Assembly: GCA_023512835.1 (NCBI GenBank) | Contig: CM042086.1 | Coordinates: forward strand, 7,976,299-8,040,298 | Direction of reading: 5' to 3' | Length of the DNA stretch: 64,000 bases | Source: Taxillus chinensis | Lineage: Eukaryota > Streptophyta > Magnoliopsida > Santalales > Loranthaceae | In this document: positions 34,831 to 46,929 of the stretch, one piece after another | Layout of the letters: each line of letters begins with the position of its first letter | How positions within the stretch are numbered: position 1 is the first letter of the stretch | The notes under the pieces: model-generated | What the model was told of the DNA's origin: nothing | The model's input: the letters and a program-made list of their open reading frames with translations, nothing else | Databases searched by the model: none | Translations under genes and position numbers: made by a program

Positions 34831-35029
34831 TTAATATACGGTATCATGCTTTTCCAATCGCAACTAGACGTCGATTTCTAATTTATTTAATTAATTTACA
34901 TTTTAAAACAATAAGATAGCAGTAAAACATTTTAAAATGAACACAGCATTAATTGGCTGACCAATGTTGACTGAATTGATATTATTTATCAAAATTAAGT
35001 TAGCGCCTAATTTTTATAAATATCTGATG

Positions 35030-35349
35030 ACAAAAATGCCCTGTGGGCTGTGGGGGAAACACCAATCGGGGATGACGTGGCCGTGGGGTGGAGTGAGATT
35101 TTAAAAAAAATGACGCTTTCAACAACAGTGACAGCAACTGCCAGCACTGCAACTGCAACTGCAAATGCAACCGCATCCCTCCCTCCCTCCCTCCCTCCCT
35201 CCCATTTCCGAATCTCCTCGTCTCTCTCTCTTTCTCTCTCCTCAGAATCCTCATATTTCTCACTGAACCGCTGTGCATTAGGGTTAGGGTTTTGATTCTC
35301 TATTTTCAAGAAACCCTAAGCTTCACAGAAGCTGAAGCCAAGAAGCCAT
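35030..35349 (+). promoter_or_regulatory. KIN-12 5' flank: CT-rich leader with telomere-like motifs
   Basis: Holds a (CCCT)n tract (about 35178-35201), a CT-rich run (35220-35242), TTAGGGTTAGGGTTTTG at 35279-35295 and AAACCCTAA at 35311-35319, just before the ATG at 35350. Telo-box motifs (AAACCCTAA) in plant leaders are known from growth- and division-linked genes. A TCT-rich leader plus telo-boxes suits a cell-division gene, but activity is inferred. Confidence 0.5.
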
Positions 35350-38300
35350 ATGCCTCACTTGAACTGTAGAAGGGCGTCGAGGACACCGCCGGATGTTCTG
35401 GTGGACTCTGCCGTCTTCGATGAGGAGGAGGAGGAGGAGGAGGAGGATCCGTCTGGAAATGGATTCGAGTTGTCCGAGAATCGCAACGTGCAGGTACCCT
35501 CCTGTTTGCTGGGTTGCCTAGAAAGTGAACAAGGAAAATATCAATTTTTGGGGTTTCTCATAATTAGGGTCTTGTAAACTCTCCCTTTTTTCTTGAACAT
35601 ATGGAGTTCAGTCTATTGCAATCATTTATAAGTTGCATTATCTATCTTTAAGGATGGAAATAGGTTATCATTTCTCGTATTTATACACGCACCGGTATGA
35701 GACGTGAAGCACAAAAGTGGCTTTTCTGGAATGTACTCTGGGAACCCAGTTTAAATATCTCTCAAAAGTGGCTTGTTTCAATTTCTATGGTGAAAGCATT
35801 TAATGAACTTGATTACTGAATTAAATGATTCATTGGTGCTTCTTTCTATTACAGTTTACTTGTTCCGAAAATCTCCCATGCCCAATATATCCATATTTTC
35901 TGCTTCTGAAATCCTTAAGACCATTAAATTCATTTACTAAGTTTAAATCATGTATTGCCATGTTTAGTCCTAGCTTCATGTTTAGATTTTATTGATGCAA
36001 TGCCATTCTTTATTTGTTCATTCACCGGAAATAATTTGCAGGTGATTATTAGAGTCCGTCCTCTCAGTGGTTCTGAGATATCTTTACAAGGATATAGAAA
36101 ATGTGTCAGGAGAGAAAGTTGTCACACAATTACTTGGACGGGGCGTCCTGAATTACGTTTCACTTTTGATGCTGTTGCTGATGAAAATGTCAGCCAGGTA
36201 CATGTCTTATTTAAAATAAAATTTATTTTCCTGCCTTTTGATGCGTCTATGATGGAATTCATTTGGTTGACTGACAGGAAAAGCTATTCAAAGTGGCTGG
36301 ATTGCCAATGGTGGATAACTGCATGAGAGGCTACCATAGCTGCATGTTTGCATATGGACAAGTAATTTTTTTTCAGCTTTTATCATATTTTTATTGCACA
36401 TTATTCGTTCCTTATCTTTCAGTTGCATTTTATACATTTATCTGTCTATTTATATATTTTTGGCGCTTCTGAAATCTACTATTAATCCATAGACTGGAAG
36501 TGGTAAGACTCATACGATGCTGGGAGACATTGAGGGGGGAAGTAGGAGACATAATGTGAACTGTGGGATGACTCCTAGAGTTTTTGAATGCTTGTTTTCA
36601 AGAATCCAGGTGGTATGTGGCTATTAATCTAAACTACATTTATTTTTGAAATACTTCTGCACAAGAATTTTAAAGTGCTTAAATGATGCTGTTAGTGTGG
36701 CTGCTATTTTGGTCTTAAGTGCTTAAAGTGCTATTTTAAAATGCTTGAAGAAATTGATTTTCAAAACGAATTTTAACCTAATTTTTAAAAAAATAATCAT
36801 CATTTTTAGATAAAAATGGATGGATTTAAAAGGTAAGAGTAGGTGATTATTTTCCTTGCTAGAATTTAGTCAAAGCACTTTCTAGTATATGCTAATGTGA
36901 TCTTCATTTTTAACTCTAATATTTTCTCATAACTGTTTTGCACAATCCAAAGAGGTTCTCAATATTGTTGTCATTGGACAGTGATTAAGAAATAATGCTC
37001 TGGAGCAATATTAATGCAAACTCCAGCCAAATCTCATCTGACTCAACAACAAGCACAAACTATATGAACTTCTAAACTGAAGCTTCCATACAAAGGCTTT
37101 TAATTTTCATACTGACCTCCACTGCGTAAGAAAAAGATATTTGCAGAAGGCCAAGCTTAAGCTTAACATTGTAAAGGTCTTTGTTAAAAAGTCACTTACG
37201 GAAGTTCATGCCTATGCATGATGATAAAATTTTTTGAATTAATCTATTCATGATTCAAGACTTCAAATCATTTTTTTCTAATGTCTAATGTCACAGGAAA
37301 AAGAGGCTCGCCAAGATGAAAAGTTGCAATTTTCTTGTAAATGTTCTTTTCTTGAAATATACAATGAACAAATTCTTGATCTCTTGGATCCTTCTTCCAA
37401 AAATTTACAGGTATCAGTCACATTATTTTCTCATTACCATCCCAAAAAATTTAAATTACAAATTTTTGTGCCGCTTTTATATTGTTATTGTGCAAGTATG
37501 ACTTGTTTATATATCCTTTCTACTATATGCTTTATTGTTGTGTTTAATATGTCACAGATAAGAGAAGATGCTGAAAAAGGAATTTATGTAGAAAATCTTA
37601 AGGAAATTGAAGTTACAAAGGTTCAAGATGTTATCCATCAACTCGTTCAAGTATGTCCTTACCCTTTTGCCTGTGTTCTTAGAGTTTTTATTTTCTTCAA
37701 GCTTGCTGCTTGCTTGTAGAAGTATAGATGCATATGGACATTTACTTTGCTGATTCTGTTGCTTTGCTGCACTTTTGTTGAACAAGACATATACCTTGGT
37801 AGAAATGATATATCTTTCCTCTAGTACCAGAAATGTTTGCCTATGATGATCTGAGAGGTGGAGGGTGGTCTTTTGATATATACTAAACAGGGTAAATGCA
37901 AGAGTAAAGGACCTAATAAAATTAATCTTTGTAAATAGTAGCTCCCAATTTTCAATCAAGTAAGATGGTGAAAAGGAATAAACTCTGAGGAACATTAGCT
38001 TCTAAGTTATTCAATTTGAATATATGATTTAATTGTCTTTAAAATTTACAAGTTCAGTGTTTTCTCATCAGTACCAATATTTTCAAACTGGAATTGGCAA
38101 GTTCATAATTATCAAAATTTCATTGCTGTTGATTTTATGTTTCTTGTTGATTTAAGATTAATGATTTAATGATAACTATCATTTCTGGGAATTGACACTT
38201 TGTTTCATGCAAAATTGCAAAGGAATTTTTATGAAACTTATATCTAATTTTCTTTTTTAGGGTGCAGCACATAGAAAGGTTGCTGCTACTAATATGAATT

Positions 38301-41300
38301 GTGCAAGCAGCCGATCTCATAGTGTATTCACGTGCATTATTGAAAGCCAGGTGCATAGCTTAGTCTCTGCCCCTCCCCAATCAAATTTTATTTGCCTTTT
38401 ATTTGAGGGTAGTAATTTTGTAAATTTTAGTGGAAAGCCCAAGGTGTAACTCACCACCGACTTGCTCGCCTAAATCTTGTAGACTTGGCAGGATCTGAAA
38501 GGTAACTTTAATAATTTGAGTATAGTGGATTAGAAAAATAAAAATGTTCTTGTGTAAGGAATAAAACAACATATGATGTATGACTTGTAGGCAGAAAAAT
38601 TCTGGTGCAGAAGGTGAACGCCTCAAGGAAGCTACTAATATCAACAAGTCCCTTTCAACATTAGGGTATGCTTTCCTCCCTCAAAGCCACATTTATTTTT
38701 TTTATTTTTGGTTTAGTAACCGTATGTGAGAGTGGCTACATAATTTTGCAGGCTTGTGATTATGAATCTTGTGAATATGTCTGACAGAAAGATATTCCAT
38801 GTTCCTTACCGAGATTCAAAGCTCACATTTTTGCTTCAGGTAGAACTTTAATTTTTATTTTTAAAACTAGGGCTCACAGCCTCTTCTTTGGAGTTAATTA
38901 GAAATTGGTGTTTGCCTATATTGCAGAACAGAATTTTTAATAGTTGGAATACATCATTGGGGGCCTACCATAAATTTATGCTAAACATTTCATATGATAA
39001 GCAAAATATTGGCTAGAATCCTTATGCAGAACTCTCAAAACATCTTTCAAATTCTATTACTCAAGAGTAACTTAATTTAGCCGGTGAAATATTGATGTCG
39101 CCTACTTGACACAGCAGTGTGTCAAGAGATGCAAGTTGAGCCTGCATCCTTATGTCAATTTATTGTAAAATAAAGGCACTCTATTTTTATCTCAATTACA
39201 CAAGTTTAATTATCAAATTATATATATATATATATATATGATTTCACTACAAATCTTGATTCCCATTTAGTATAGCTACTTGTGTGATGTGGACTTTCAA
39301 TAATTTATTATCATTATTCCGACAAAAAAGTTTATTTTTTATCATTACATGTTTGTCTCGTATTTGTTTTTATTTTAAAATGATGTTCAAATGAGGTCTA
39401 TAATAATGCTGCCTTAGCTTACTTTTGATTCTTCTCAGGATTCGCTTGGAGGGAATTCAAAAACAACAATAATTGCAAATATTAGCCCTTCGAATTGGTC
39501 AGCTCATAAATTAATAAACTTTTTCTAAATTTTTGAAATTTCTAATTAAGCGAAGTTATAATCTGAGTTTGGATGTCTCTCCTAATGCAGTAGGACTTGG
39601 AGAACACATTCACATGTGTGACCATTGTTTTTGTGATTTTGCAGCTGTTCATTGGAGACTTTGAGTACGTTAAAATTTGCACAGCGCGCTAAATTCATTA
39701 AGAACAATGTACGTGATCATAACTGGTCGAATAGATGTACTTTGCTGTTTTTAATGTGTAAATATTAGAGAAAAGGTCAAACTGAAGTGTTTTATAAAAT
39801 AACAAATATGCCTCATCTAAATGGTTGCCAGGTGCAGGGTTGGGTATATATGGTGTTTGCTTTGTTTTGTATGGGTCAGGGTTGGTAAATTTTAGAGATA
39901 AGTCACCTAGCTCGTTTATTTTATATGATTTTGAACACTACAAATATCAGACAGCATATCAAATGCAATGCGTTTTTAACCGATGAGGTTCCCCTATGGG
40001 TTTGCCAACAGACGTAGCTCCTTATCTTTTAATCTGAACAGTCATTGCTAACAGAACACAATTTTACTCGTATTCCTACAGGCTATAGTCAATGAAGATG
40101 CATCTGGAGATCTCATTGCCATGAAAATGCAGATTCAACGACTCAAGGTAAGGTATTGTGCAAATCTTCTCATGAAATCCAAATTGCACTAGCTTCTAAT
40201 CAAACGTTTGCCGAGGGCTAAAGTAACTCTACCATAGTGTTGCTTATTTTTTGCTTCTCGTGGATATTCTGAATTGTTTTTATATGCATAATCCATTCAT
40301 TCAGAAAGAAGTTTCCCGCCTGCAAGGTTTAGTCAATGGAGAGGCTGATAATCAAGAAAATGATATGTGCACACCAGGATCTCCAAGAGACTCTAAGTGG
40401 GAAGGTCTTCATAGATCCTCCATCATGCATAAAACTGATAAGAGGATTCCCCATGTATGCATCTTAATCAAGTAAAAACATTTGTAGCTTTGTTGAATCA
40501 CATTAATTTCATTAATCATTTTTTACTCAGATGGAAGGTTACGATGCTGCCCTTGTTAGGGATTTCAGGACGCAGAGAGATCAAGAGATCACATTGCAGG
40601 GTTTGACCAGTGAGAACGCACAAGGGGTTTATACTGATATAGTTGAAGAGAAGGAGATAGAGGTAAAGAAGGTCGTCACGAACCTGGAGCATCAATTTAT
40701 GGAAATGAATGAAGAAAATGAGAAATTAATGGGTTTGTATCAGAGAACTATGCAGGAAAGAGATGAACTTAAGAGAATGATTGCTTCGGGTGGGCTTAAC
40801 AGGATTCATTTAAGAAAATCTAATTGCCGGGAAAAACTTGTTGGAGTTGATGAGGGTGAATGTCTCGGGTCTGATAAATCTCATATTTTATATAAGGCAG
40901 ATAACTTAAGGGAAGAAACCTTTTTAAGATCGACTCAGAAGGATGTATACCAGATTGATCTTCAAGCAAATGATTTTTTCCTGCAAGGGGAACAGCCCAG
41001 GTTTGCTATAAAAAACTGTATCAAGGAAATAGAAGCCTCAGACGATACTGATTTGATGGGAAAAAAACTGGACAGAGCACGAGAAATGCTTTCAAGTTCT
41101 GTTAATTCTGCTAATGTAATAGACAATTTTCAGAAAACTATAGGTAAGGTTGAGAAGCTCTCACGTGAAATCGAAATGATGGGAATTGATCAGATCAAGC
41201 AGCAAGAGATTGAATTCCTTAAACTAATCTCTTTTCAGATGCATGAAAGAAGATCTTTAATTAACAAAAAATTGTTGTCTCTCAGATATTCTTTATCAAG

Positions 41301-42021
41301 CTCAGATTTATTTGTGGTTTACTTTGAACAACGAGAAGCACAAGCAAGAGCCAGAGCAAATGCTGCACAATCTTATTTGGACCAAAAGAAGGAAGAATTA
41401 CAACGGCTACAAGCCCATAAGGACGGCATTGAGGAAGCTAAAAGAACATTTCAACAGTCGGAAGTTGAAATGAGGAACAAACTCAGCTGTTTGAAGTTGA
41501 ACCTTGATGAAAACAGGCAGAGGAAACAAAGGAACAAACTCCATGTTCTCTTTGCGATTGATAAAGCTGATGATCTGCTCGAAGAAGAAAAAATAAAGCT
41601 GCAAGCAGAGATTAGCATGTGTCAAGAAAAGCTTGGGGTCATAAGAAGGGAAGTCAAAGGTGTTGACGATAAGTATAAGAAAGTAGGGGACAAAATATGC
41701 GCAGTGGAAATGGAAATACAAAATGGCCAGAAATCTGTTGAGCAGATGGAGCTTGGGTTCAAATATGCTAGGGGGGAGAAGATTATGCTTTTGGAATTCA
41801 GGGAAAATGAGAAGGCCGAAATTGAGAGGTGGATCCTTGAATATCTGCAGTCTGTGTTTGACGTGGATTTGAAGGATGCAGAGATCAAATGTCTGGACGA
41901 CGAATTGATGACAGAATCAAAGAGCATGGAGAACATGAGGTCTGCAGTTGGTGAGAGGACCACCCAATTGTGGAATGATACAAGGTGTCAGATTTTTAAA
42001 TGCCCAAATGGCACGTTTTGA
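35350..42021 (+). CDS. Kinesin-like protein of the KIN-12 subfamily (KIN-12E/F type)
   Basis: A plus-end-type motor protein; plant KIN-12 kinesins work in the spindle and phragmoplast during division. Exons: 35350-35493, 36042-36197, 36278-36361, 36493-36612, 37297-37410, 37558-37650, 38261-38350, 38431-38501, 38591-38665, 38752-38839, 39439-39497, 39645-39708, 40082-40147, 40305-40454, 40531-42021. The sum is 2865 nt, 954 residues, all GT-AG. A short acidic N-terminus (eight glutamates in a row) precedes the motor domain (about 49-386). The motor has P-loop GQTGSGKT (127-134), switch I SSRSHS (253-258) and switch II DLAGSE (285-290). The neck-side stretch NEDASGDLIAMKMQIQRLKK leads into a coiled-coil tail, mostly in the 1491-nt last exon. 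The motor wording (GGSRRHNVNCGMTPRVFE) is closest in memory to Arabidopsis KIN-12E, with KIN-12F as alternative. The tail is shorter than the roughly 1100-1260 residues of those proteins. Confidence 0.9.
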
Positions 42022-43307
42022 AGCAATACCATTGATGCAAAACCAAATCGTAGGAAAATGATATGTACACTTGTATTCATCAACAGCACTGTTAATACTA
42101 ACAATATATTGGGTAATCAGCGTTATAGTACATGATCAACGCCTGGCTTGAAGAATCGAAAACTAAATAGAAGGTTACTGATATTTTGGGTGAGATCAGC
42201 TCTGCTTCCCCTTGGCATTGGAACTCTTCGTTGTAATCTTGACACTCATGTTTAGCATACATGACCAGAAACTACTAAAATTAATGAACTGCAACAGAAA
42301 AGGTCTCTTTTGAATTGTAATGCTTCCACTGCATGATGGAGTTAGCCAAGCTAGCACACTACCCAGAATTACTTACAATATTCACTTATGACTAATCCAA
42401 CTAAACTAATTGAATCAATTATAGGATTAGGATCTATGATTTTGAATGTTTTATTTCATGAATAGTGATTTAGTAGTAAGATTTTTCATTTTCATTTTAG
42501 GTTGAGAAACAAAATTGTTGAGCATAATGTAGTTAGAATTTTCATAATGATTGATCAAAGCACTAACATGCATGAAACTCATCAGGAGGGAAGTTATCTA
42601 TCTTACAGCTGACTGTAGCCTCCTTCCACCGTTTTGGCTCTGTGTGTGTGTGTGTGTGTGACATTCACACTGACTCTGCCCTATAGTCAATGGCAATACC
42701 CCATATGATACTTAAGCAAACTGGCTTTGCCTTGCTTATTACTTGTTTTATACGTTACTTTTACAGGGGTATCACGGTGATTTACTAGTGGCACCACGAG
42801 TTCAAGTAATCATCTTCAACAGGCTCTATAAATTGAAAAACATTTAAAAACAAAAACAAAAACAAAAACAAAGCTGCATGCATGAAAGTTTAAGTAACCA
42901 TGCTCAACAAACTGTAAACATGGAGGTTTCATCTATTCATGGCATAGGAAGAACAATTCAAATTATAGTATTTTCCCAACATCCTTGGAATTGGACAGTA
43001 AATATTCATCCTGCCCCAGCTCCATAAAAGGGGCGCTCTATAGACTCTAAAAGATCAAAGACTCAAACTTCAGGTGGTAAGCGAAAATGATATAGGATCT
43101 CAAACCAAAAAAAAAAACAATCTGGATAGTTTCACTTCTAAAGATAAGATATTTCCCTTGGAAGTTATGGAACTACTTTGGCGAAAACTTGAAAAAAAAA
43201 TTAAGAACAGCAAAACACTAACTGAAAGTCACTCACAGGATAGATTTAGTTTTCAGTCCTTTTAGCAATAATGAGATGCGTTCGTATACAATTCCTCCAT
43301 TAGCTTG
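42022..43307. other. Region between convergent KIN-12 and EFL1 genes
   Basis: Should contain both 3' UTRs. It also holds a (TG)n microsatellite at about 42641-42660 and a short (AAAAAC)n run near 42847-42870. Nothing coding is seen; the open frame at 43074-43265 has no domain. Confidence 0.6.
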
Positions 43308-46300
43308 TTACACTTTACGAGCCAAAGTCCTCTGCTTAGTTGCGTGTTGGACCACTTTTTCCTCCACTGGAAGACCCTTCCGCCGTCTCACAGAATCCAT
43401 GAGTTTTCTTGCTGTATTGGGAAGAACACTAGAACCATCTCCAAACTCCTCTTTCTCTGCTTCTGTTTTGGGTACAAAAAAAGGATCCTCGGATAGTACC
43501 TCCCAATGGCTAAGCACCAGCAAAGCACTGGAAGCTCCGGACGTCCATCTCCTGAGTTCGTCTGCAAAACCAAAGCTCTCAGCAACGGGCACATATGCAT
43601 GCACAGTAAACAATGGAGAACTCTCTTGCATCTCTTCCTTTAGCACCCGTGCCCGCCTGCGATTAAGCACAGCATACATAGGACCAAGAAAATCTGTTGG
43701 GGTGTTCAGCTCACAGAAGTACATGGCTTCAACAAGCCTCGGTTTCTTCTGGAGTACAGCTGTTCTACAAGCGTCCTTTACCACAGACATTACTTGTCCA
43801 GTGAAGATGCCACAGTTCTCTGATTGTTGGAGAGACTCCGACTCATCAAGCTTCTCAGGCACTGAAGAAACATAAGCTTCAACAATGAAAGCCAACCCCC
43901 ACATAGGTTCTTCACATAATGGCCCGGCTGCTGTAGCTAGTTGAAATCCAGACACAACGCTGCTCCCAAGACCGTCCGTTTCCACTAAATGCGATTGTCT
44001 TGCTCCTGAAGCTGTCTCAGCAGATGTATTCCCAGTGCTAGAATCAATAGTAAAACCCAATCTCTCAGATACATGTGGAGAAGCACGGACAAGAGCCGAG
44101 GAATCAGTATCATCACCTTTAGACTCTGGCACGAGAAGGACGTTTGGACCTACATGCCTAGGCCCAAGTGCCCACATCCTTTTTAAAAATTCTATCCACA
44201 ATAATTTATTTTTCTCATCCCAATCTCTATCACTTTCATCACTCACATAAGAAGTATCACATTCAACAGCATCCAGAATGCGTTTCTTTAGTGTTTCAAT
44301 AGGATTGCTATCTTCCTCCATGCTCAATCCCACGGCTTCCAAACCTGTATTGGTCTGAACCAGCTTAGCTCCAATGATATCGCCAATTAGTTCAGAGCAC
44401 TCGTCAAGAACCTTTGTTAGTTCAGATGGAAGCTTTGCTACTCGTACTCTAACAATGCATCTCCCATTTGGAGTAGATTTCTCAATATAATCTGAACCCC
44501 CAACAAGCAATTTGAGACACTCATGGGAGTTGGGTAACTCACCCTCGATAGTCTCTTTGTAAGATACAAGAGGTGGGGAAACCTCCAAGCTCACCCTTGC
44601 AAATCTCTCCTTTAAATCCTTTACACATCTCTCAAGATGTACCTCGCCAGCAGCAGCAAGCACATGTTCCCCCCTAGAAGACACAGTGACCTCTACAAAT
44701 GGGTCAGCTCGGTTCAGGAGCCTCAATCCTTTGGCCAGTGCACCCATGTCTGCTGGATCGGATGGTTCAATTGCAACCCTAAGAGTGGGGGACACCTGAA
44801 AGGCCATGCTAGAAAAAGGCCAACAATTTTTAGTGGATGAAAGGGTTGCGCTTTTCAGTATTTGTTGACTAAGGCCACGGATTGCCACAATATTTCCTGC
44901 CTTGGCAGAAACCACTGGTTTCAAGCCTTGGCCCATCATTAGATACAATGACTTAACCTCAGCTTCCTGCAAATGCTTGTGCATTGATCCCTCCTTCGTT
45001 GGATCATACAAAGCTGAAAGCACATAAACCCTCTGCCTTGAAGTAAGTACTCCACTAAAAATCCGTGCAAATGCAAGAAAACACTCATCTGATTCATTAC
45101 TGCTACCTTCATCAATAGCATCGTTCAAAACCTCACCCCGCAGACCCCTTTGAGGCAACATTTTAATCGGGACAGTAAACATCTTTGACACAAAGGCGAC
45201 GCAGGGTGCCTCAGGCCTAAAATCACAAGATTCAACAGATTTTCTAACCATCTCAGCCTCGTCCAGCACACCTGGGCTAACTACAGCATTCAAAACCTCT
45301 CGCTTGGGAAGTAACCTTGGGATGCGGAAGGATTGAGCAGTAACAGGATCCGGCATGCGCTTAACCACCATTGACAATATGGTATCTGACAAAGGAAGCC
45401 ACCGGCTCATGACAGATTGAAGCACAAGTTTTGGGTCCTTGTTTTGAAGCTCGCGAGAGGGAACCGACAAATTAAATGACTTTATGACTTTCTCAATAAC
45501 CCCTTTATCCCCATTGGGCTCCAGAGAAGCCGAATAAACCTGCCACAGTGGCTCAAGTACAAACTGCACAAACATAGGTCGGGCTTTGCTGCCTCCACCA
45601 AGTGCCTTCTTCCCCACAATCATTTTTGTCTTTGGGTTATAATATCGGGGACCCCACAGAGCCTTCTCCAATGCACCCATGCTTGCCCCAAGCTTGGAAA
45701 CATAAAATTTGGCAAATTCCGTTACACTAAAGCCCCACCCATCCACTGCACAGACAAACGCAACATTTCCCTTCTGTGGCTGGAAGGTGTCTTCTACATC
45801 ATCCTCTATCAACTCAAGATTCTCATTGCCCACCTCACCCACAGGCCCAGCAAGTATAGAGTCCACATCCGACAAGTATTTTTCAGACTTGTACGTGCTC
45901 ATGATCCCATTAACCTCGTGGACAATCCTTAACAGCTGGGTATAAGCCTCCAATGGACTCAACTTCAATTCGCATATCAACCTATCAATCTTATTAAGCA
46001 CTAGGCACGGTGTTAGCTTTTCCATCCAAGCTTGGCGCAAAACAGCATGGGTCTGAATGTGAACCCCTTCAACAGCATCAACCAACACGAGAGCCCCATC
46101 GCTCAACCGTACTGCTGTTGAAACTTCGCTGCAGAAGTCCATGTGACCCGGGGAATCTATGAGGTTTATGGAGTGGTCCTTGTAGCACAGGGCAATGGAA
46201 GAGCTCTTCATCGTAATGGCACGTCTCTGTTCCTCATCAAGGTAGTCCATGAACCTGACCCGGCCCGCCTGCTTAGGGTGGAGCAACCCATCCCCGGAGC

Positions 46301-46403
46301 TGGCAATCAGATGGTCGGCGAGCGTGGTCTTGCCGTGATCAACGTGTGCGAGAATGCAGATGTTTCGCATTTTACCACAATCGAAATCGAAATCTTCACC
46401 CAT
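43308..46403 (-). CDS. EFL1: Elongation factor-like GTPase 1, cytosolic 60S ribosome maturation factor
   Basis: One uninterrupted frame of 1031 residues. EFL1 (yeast Ria1) works with SBDS/Sdo1 to release eIF6/Tif6 from pre-60S subunits by GTP hydrolysis in the cytosol. The EF-2-like translational GTPase fold is clear: G1 AHVDHGKT (19-26), G3 DSPGH (83-87), G4 NKID (137-140), then domain II and the EF-G-like domains III-V, with RGEHVLAAAGEVHLERC near 610-625 and SPLFTVHAYVPVAESFGFAD near the C-terminus. The insert after G4/G5 rich in acidic residues (ENLELIEDDVEDTF) fits EFL1 and not EF-2, which is shorter. The start MGEDFDFDCGKMRNI fits the usual short leader before G1. The intronless state resembles Arabidopsis At3g22980 from memory. 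The frames on the plus strand inside this span (43276-43875, 45709-45945 and others) are antisense by-products. Confidence 0.95.
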   Translation of the reverse strand: MGEDFDFDCGKMRNICILAHVDHGKTTLADHLIASSGDGLLHPKQAGRVRFMDYLDEEQRRAITMKSSSIALCYKDHSINLIDSPGHMDFCSEVSTAVRLSDGALVLVDAVEGVHIQTHAVLRQAWMEKLTPCLVLNKIDRLICELKLSPLEAYTQLLRIVHEVNGIMSTYKSEKYLSDVDSILAGPVGEVGNENLELIEDDVEDTFQPQKGNVAFVCAVDGWGFSVTEFAKFYVSKLGASMGALEKALWGPRYYNPKTKMIVGKKALGGGSKARPMFVQFVLEPLWQVYSASLEPNGDKGVIEKVIKSFNLSVPSRELQNKDPKLVLQSVMSRWLPLSDTILSMVVKRMPDPVTAQSFRIPRLLPKREVLNAVVSPGVLDEAEMVRKSVESCDFRPEAPCVAFVSKMFTVPIKMLPQRGLRGEVLNDAIDEGSSNESDECFLAFARIFSGVLTSRQRVYVLSALYDPTKEGSMHKHLQEAEVKSLYLMMGQGLKPVVSAKAGNIVAIRGLSQQILKSATLSSTKNCWPFSSMAFQVSPTLRVAIEPSDPADMGALAKGLRLLNRADPFVEVTVSSRGEHVLAAAGEVHLERCVKDLKERFARVSLEVSPPLVSYKETIEGELPNSHECLKLLVGGSDYIEKSTPNGRCIVRVRVAKLPSELTKVLDECSELIGDIIGAKLVQTNTGLEAVGLSMEEDSNPIETLKKRILDAVECDTSYVSDESDRDWDEKNKLLWIEFLKRMWALGPRHVGPNVLLVPESKGDDTDSSALVRASPHVSERLGFTIDSSTGNTSAETASGARQSHLVETDGLGSSVVSGFQLATAAGPLCEEPMWGLAFIVEAYVSSVPEKLDESESLQQSENCGIFTGQVMSVVKDACRTAVLQKKPRLVEAMYFCELNTPTDFLGPMYAVLNRRRARVLKEEMQESSPLFTVHAYVPVAESFGFADELRRWTSGASSALLVLSHWEVLSEDPFFVPKTEAEKEEFGDGSSVLPNTARKLMDSVRRRKGLPVEEKVVQHATKQRTLARKV

Positions 46404-46830
46404 CCTTGCGCGGAATCAATAATTCACTACCACTTGCAATCAACGCGACCCAGAAACAAAATCACAGATGAGTAGCAAAACAACTATCAATCTCGGCTTA
46501 TTTGAAACGGGGCAGGGAGATGGGTTAACGGGCAAGGTGTTTTTCGGGACTAGAAATCCTAGAGAGATTGGGCGACATAAAAATGGGTCGATGGCATTCT
46601 AGGGTTTTGATGTCTTTTGGGTTCTTTCCTGTGGAGGATCGGAGAACCCCTGGCGGTGAGGATGCTGCGAGTGCAGTAGTTGCTCTTGTGTGAAGAATTA
46701 ACAAACATGTCTGATTTATCAGCGGAGAAGGAGAGAGCGAGACAGTACCGTACGCAGCAAGCAAGGAATACGGAGTACGATGTTCAGCTGAATCGGAGAT
46801 GGAGCGAAGGGGAGAGACAACAGGCAAGGA
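46404..46830 (-). promoter_or_regulatory. EFL1 upstream region with telo-box
   Basis: On the minus strand AAACCCTA lies at 46600-46607, about 200 bases before the EFL1 ATG. Telo-boxes are enriched in promoters of plant ribosomal and ribosome-biogenesis genes, which fits EFL1. The region is GC-richer than the spacer beyond 46930. Open frames at 46525-46827 (minus) and 46680-46919 (plus) overlap it and show no domain. Confidence 0.5.
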
Positions 46831-46929
46831 GTAGTTCGCATATTTATATTTTATTGATTACCACTCGGGCTGGATGTTGGCGGCCCATTGGGTGTATTTC
46901 ATTTCTTTATCTTAGATAGGCAGGCCCGA

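Noticed and set aside
43276..43875. 199-codon plus-strand frame
   Set aside because: Antisense shadow of the EFL1 C-terminal coding sequence, which has clear GTPase and EF-G homology on minus.
46525..46919. Open frames on both strands upstream of EFL1
   Set aside because: They overlap each other in the promoter/leader region and show no domain or splice context; a short upstream frame cannot be excluded.
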